From an uncultured Rickettsiales bacterium (lineage in GTDB: Bacteria > Pseudomonadota > Alphaproteobacteria > Micavibrionales > GCA-2720935): a stretch of 64,000 bases of DNA. A program made the translations under genes and the position numbers. Positions 61,872 to 64,000 of the stretch are shown here, one piece after another. Position 1 is the stretch's first letter, and every line of letters starts with the position of its first letter. Under the pieces are notes generated by a model, which ran no database searches, had not been told where the DNA came from, and saw only the letters and a list, made by a program, of their open reading frames with translations. The DNA is taken from assembly GCA_950054255.1 (NCBI GenBank), contig CATLOR010000001.1:124001-188000 (forward strand), read 5' to 3'.

Positions 61872-62378
61872 TTAATGATCACGTGGTTCTCTTGGTTTAT
61901 CTCTATCCCCATGTTTTTCTTTATGGTGAGAGCGATGCTTCATGAACGGGCTTTTATCACCCATTTTCTTAAAGAACTCAACACGCTCTTCTGAGGGGAG
62001 TACTTTCGCAATTTCTAACATCATAGAAGCCATGCTTTCTTTTAAGCCTGTATCCAATTCATCAATTTCATTTTGTAAAATATCAATCTTATCAAAATCC
62101 AATTCTGGGGCAGCCATTTCTGCGTTTAACGTCTTAAACAAGCCGTGCATCTCTTTCATCACAGCTTTGCTTGCATCCTTATGCTCTTTCATAATTTTTT
62201 CAACGCGCTCTTTATGCTCACCTTCTAAAACACTCAACGCTTTCATATGGTGATGGCCTTTTTTAAAATCACGCTTCATATCACAGCCTTTATGCGAGGT
62301 TGCAATCACACCGCCTAGAAACCCATTGGCAACTAAAGAGGCTCCAAAAGCGATTAAGATAAGGGTTTGTTTTGTCAT
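61872..62378 (-). CDS. CnrX/CpxP-like periplasmic sensor
   Basis: 168 residues: an N-terminal membrane anchor, a helical LTxxQ-free periplasmic bundle rich in Glu, Lys and Met, and His-rich ends (KKGHHHMK, HRSHHKEKHGD). It resembles the heavy-metal sensor (CnrX/ZraP/CpxP) superfamily. It is the third gene behind a sigma factor and a small membrane protein, the CnrH-CnrY-CnrX arrangement, so it may sense a metal or envelope stress and release the sigma factor. Confidence 0.7.
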   Translation of the reverse strand: MTKQTLILIAFGASLVANGFLGGVIATSHKGCDMKRDFKKGHHHMKALSVLEGEHKERVEKIMKEHKDASKAVMKEMHGLFKTLNAEMAAPELDFDKIDILQNEIDELDTGLKESMASMMLEIAKVLPSEERVEFFKKMGDKSPFMKHRSHHKEKHGDRDKPREPRDH

Positions 62379-62398
62379 TATATAATACCTTTCTATTT

Positions 62399-62707
62399 TT
62401 ATAATTGATCCATTAAATGATCAGCGATTAATGTGCCTGTGCTTTCATACGAAAATGTAATCTCGTCAACCTTTGTATCCTGTACCACAGAAGCAGGTAG
62501 AAAAGATGTCCCCACAGTCAGCCCCATTAAAAAACCAATCACTAAAAAACATGATAAAAGCGCGAAATGCTTTTTATGATATTGAACGACAACAACATGT
62601 TCCGGCTCTTGAGGAATGGCATATAAACGTGCTTTTAAATCAACAGATGGCTCTGGCCATTTTTGATTTTTAATAAGATCTTTTATATCTGCATCATCCT
62701 TAATCAT
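62399..62707 (-). CDS. small single-span membrane protein, probable anti-sigma factor
   Basis: 102 residues: a cytoplasmic N-terminus of about 45 residues (IKDLIKNQKWPEPSVDLKARLYAIPQ), one transmembrane helix and a short periplasmic tail. No zinc-binding HxxxCxxC motif. Position after the sigma gene and size match CnrY-type anti-sigma factors; the function is inferred from order. AAGGATAT lies before the ATG. Confidence 0.65.
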   Translation of the reverse strand: MIKDDADIKDLIKNQKWPEPSVDLKARLYAIPQEPEHVVVVQYHKKHFALLSCFLVIGFLMGLTVGTSFLPASVVQDTKVDEITFSYESTGTLIADHLMDQL

Positions 62708-62729
62708 TACATATCCTTATTGTTTTTCT

Positions 62730-63326
62730 TTATATCAACATTTCTTTCTTATCATGCAGAATATCTCTTAAATTTCTTTTTGCTCTGGCAATCAAAGATT
62801 CAAAAGCGTTTAAACTAATTTCCATGATCTCAGCAGCTTCTTTATAAGAGCATTCTAAATAATAAACGAGGGTAAGGGCTGTTTTCTGTCGCTCAGGTAG
62901 TAAAAATAATGATTTTTTTATTTCTTCTTCTACCATATGGTTTTGAAGCACAACATCTTGATCCGCATCTTTCGCATAGATACATGGAGAATCTTCCAAT
63001 AACTCCATTGTTGGTTTTTGACGACGTAATAGGTCAATCGCACGATTACGTGCAATCGTTAACAACCATGTTTTAACAGAAGCTGTTGGCTGCCACATTT
63101 GGGCTTTTTGCCACAGTTTTGTGAAAACATCTTGTGTAATATCTTCTGCGAGTTCCTTTTGCCCAACGAGAGAGAAAGAAAAACGAAACACATCAAGCAT
63201 ATATTTATCGACTAATGCTTGATAAGCGTCTTCATCTTTTAAAACGATACGGCACATCAAAAGATAATCTTCTTCTAATTCTGCCTCTTTTTCCATTTTA
63301 ATATCATCCACAGGCGTGATGTTCAC
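62730..63326 (-). CDS. ECF sigma factor of a CnrYXH-like triad
   Basis: 198 residues from GTG 63326, chosen because GAGGGG lies 7 nt upstream; a TTG at 63347 lacks one. Region 2: FSFSLVGQKELAEDITQDVFTKLWQK, WLLTIARNRAIDLLR. Region 4: LPERQKTALTLVYYLECSYKEAAEIMEIS, AFESLIARAKRNL. It resembles SigW/CnrH-like ECF factors. Two membrane genes follow within 22 nt each. Confidence 0.85.
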   Translation of the reverse strand: MNITPVDDIKMEKEAELEEDYLLMCRIVLKDEDAYQALVDKYMLDVFRFSFSLVGQKELAEDITQDVFTKLWQKAQMWQPTASVKTWLLTIARNRAIDLLRRQKPTMELLEDSPCIYAKDADQDVVLQNHMVEEEIKKSLFLLPERQKTALTLVYYLECSYKEAAEIMEISLNAFESLIARAKRNLRDILHDKKEMLI

Positions 63327-63445
63327 AGATATCCCCTCTTCATACAATATTTATTATAAAGCAAAATATAGTATTTTACTTCTGCTCATAATATAAACGC
63401 ATGAAAAACAAAAACTGTTCGAAAAAAATTTAAAAAAATACTCTT

Positions 63446-63865
63446 TTATGGACGCAAAGGAGAACGAGATGGGCTAGGCACTCTCGGTTGAACAGATGAA
63501 TTAGATGACGGTTTTGCCTTTTCTTCAAAAGATGTCGCCAAAGCTGTTCTTTCATCAAGACTTTCCTTTAGAAGAAGACATTGATGTATCTTCAAAGCTG
63601 TATCACCTAAAGCGCGAAAGACAGGTATCCCTTGAGATGTTTGTGTTTGATCAATTTCAATACCATTGTTGTTCATAAGTTCTGTATAAAGATCTATTTT
63701 CTGTTCACTCAAATCACTTATATCAAGCTGATAGCCAAGCATACCGCCTTTTTTAATTTCCTTCCAAGAAAGCTCACCAATCGCTGCCGTAACAGCATTA
63801 TCAGGAATTTTTAATAAAGGGTTATTTATTGTCATCCCTGAATAATACTTGAGTTTTGTTAACAT
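63446..63865 (-). CDS. hypothetical protein
   Basis: 139 residues of no family I recognise; soluble, with a Ser/Pro-rich C-terminal tail (SPSRSPLRP). No good ribosome site is seen at ATG 63865 or at ATG 63835. It lies 16 nt after a gene that enters from the right edge, so it may be the last gene of that operon. Confidence 0.5.
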   Translation of the reverse strand: MLTKLKYYSGMTINNPLLKIPDNAVTAAIGELSWKEIKKGGMLGYQLDISDLSEQKIDLYTELMNNNGIEIDQTQTSQGIPVFRALGDTALKIHQCLLLKESLDERTALATSFEEKAKPSSNSSVQPRVPSPSRSPLRP

Positions 63866-63880
63866 AATACTAAAATTAGT

Positions 63881-64000
63881 TTAAGGTAATTTTCCCACTG
63901 CAACGATAGGTCCAACACCATAACCTAGGTCTTCTTGTATCACAATTATAGCCTCTTGATCTTTCATAGGGATAATATCGGGTATGAATTGATTAGAAAG
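63881..64000 (-). CDS. 3' end of a gene running in from the right edge
   Basis: A 39-codon open frame ends at TAA (complement of 63881-63883). Visible end: DQEAIIVIQEDLGYGVGP then IVAVGKLP. Too short to assign. Confidence 0.5.
   Translation of the reverse strand, partial: LSNQFIPDIIPMKDQEAIIVIQEDLGYGVGPIVAVGKLP

Noticed and set aside
1..64000. tRNA, rRNA or CRISPR array
   Set aside because: I saw no cloverleaf with a TTCGA arm, no rRNA-like sequence and no regularly spaced repeats; this was by eye, so a scan could still find a diverged tRNA.

Overview
This AT-rich window carries about 65 protein genes, no rRNA or tRNA that I could recognise, and no CRISPR array. It looks like a low-GC alphaproteobacterium. 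The main evidence is an EcfG-type stress sigma factor with several GGAAC-N16/17-(C/T/G)GTT promoters (a system known only from Alphaproteobacteria), an alphaproteobacterial-style Zur operator, and alphaproteobacterial small stress proteins. Queuosine genes, several two-component systems, a type I secretion system and cytochrome bd argue for a free-living or facultative lifestyle rather than a strongly reduced endosymbiont. I cannot name the genus.

Layout. 0-4 kb: a standalone A-T-R (NRPS-like carboxylate reductase) gene coupled to nadR. 4-8.1 kb: a decayed or accessory patch with a large thrombospondin-like lipoprotein gene cut by an in-frame UGA, a GGDEF remnant and a transposase scrap. 8.2-11.3 kb: rhodanese, cydA, cydB and a tiny third subunit. 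11.5-24.3 kb: a signalling and secretion block, made of a LuxO-like sigma-54 activator with a LuxU-like Hpt, an RTX protein behind a sigma-54 promoter, two unusual degenerate type I ABC proteins, an HlyD protein that seems to start at AUC, a receiver-HATPase protein, another Hpt, and an OmpR/kinase pair. 24.3-29.9 kb: a six-gene lipid-modification cluster (FAD oxidoreductase, DUF1365, CFA-type methyltransferase, chalcone isomerase-like, MFS, DUF3833). 30-32.2 kb: an exported KatG.

32.4-40 kb is the most interesting part. A five-gene operon (cysteine desulfurase, CooC/MinD-like ATPase, type III PLP decarboxylase, cysteine synthase-rhodanese fusion, His-rich membrane protein) runs divergently from a DUF2946 gene, a Cys-rich protein and a second small membrane protein, followed by zur. 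Two near-identical 15-bp palindromes of the Zur type lie in the -35/-10 spacers of the divergent promoters and of the zur promoter. I read this as a zinc-starvation locus that probably makes or handles a sulfur- or diamine-containing, metal-related product.

40-44.3 kb: an autotransporter, a thioredoxin-like protein and a beta-carbonic anhydrase. 44.4-58 kb: a stress block around EcfG (general-stress membrane protein, PA2779/PA2778 pair, an ECF sigma with a VWA/anti-sigma fusion, alr, a hybrid kinase, ecfG, an OmpR regulator, DUF2383, OmpA, ExoD, PRC-barrel, DUF1328), with GGAAC-type promoters before six genes (one, for DUF1328, a TGAAC variant). 58-60 kb: a preQ1-I riboswitch candidate and queD-queE-queF with a rhodanese. 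60-64 kb: a CBS-domain membrane protein, a peroxiredoxin-like protein and a sigma / anti-sigma / CnrX-like sensor triad, then a hypothetical gene and a gene running off the end.
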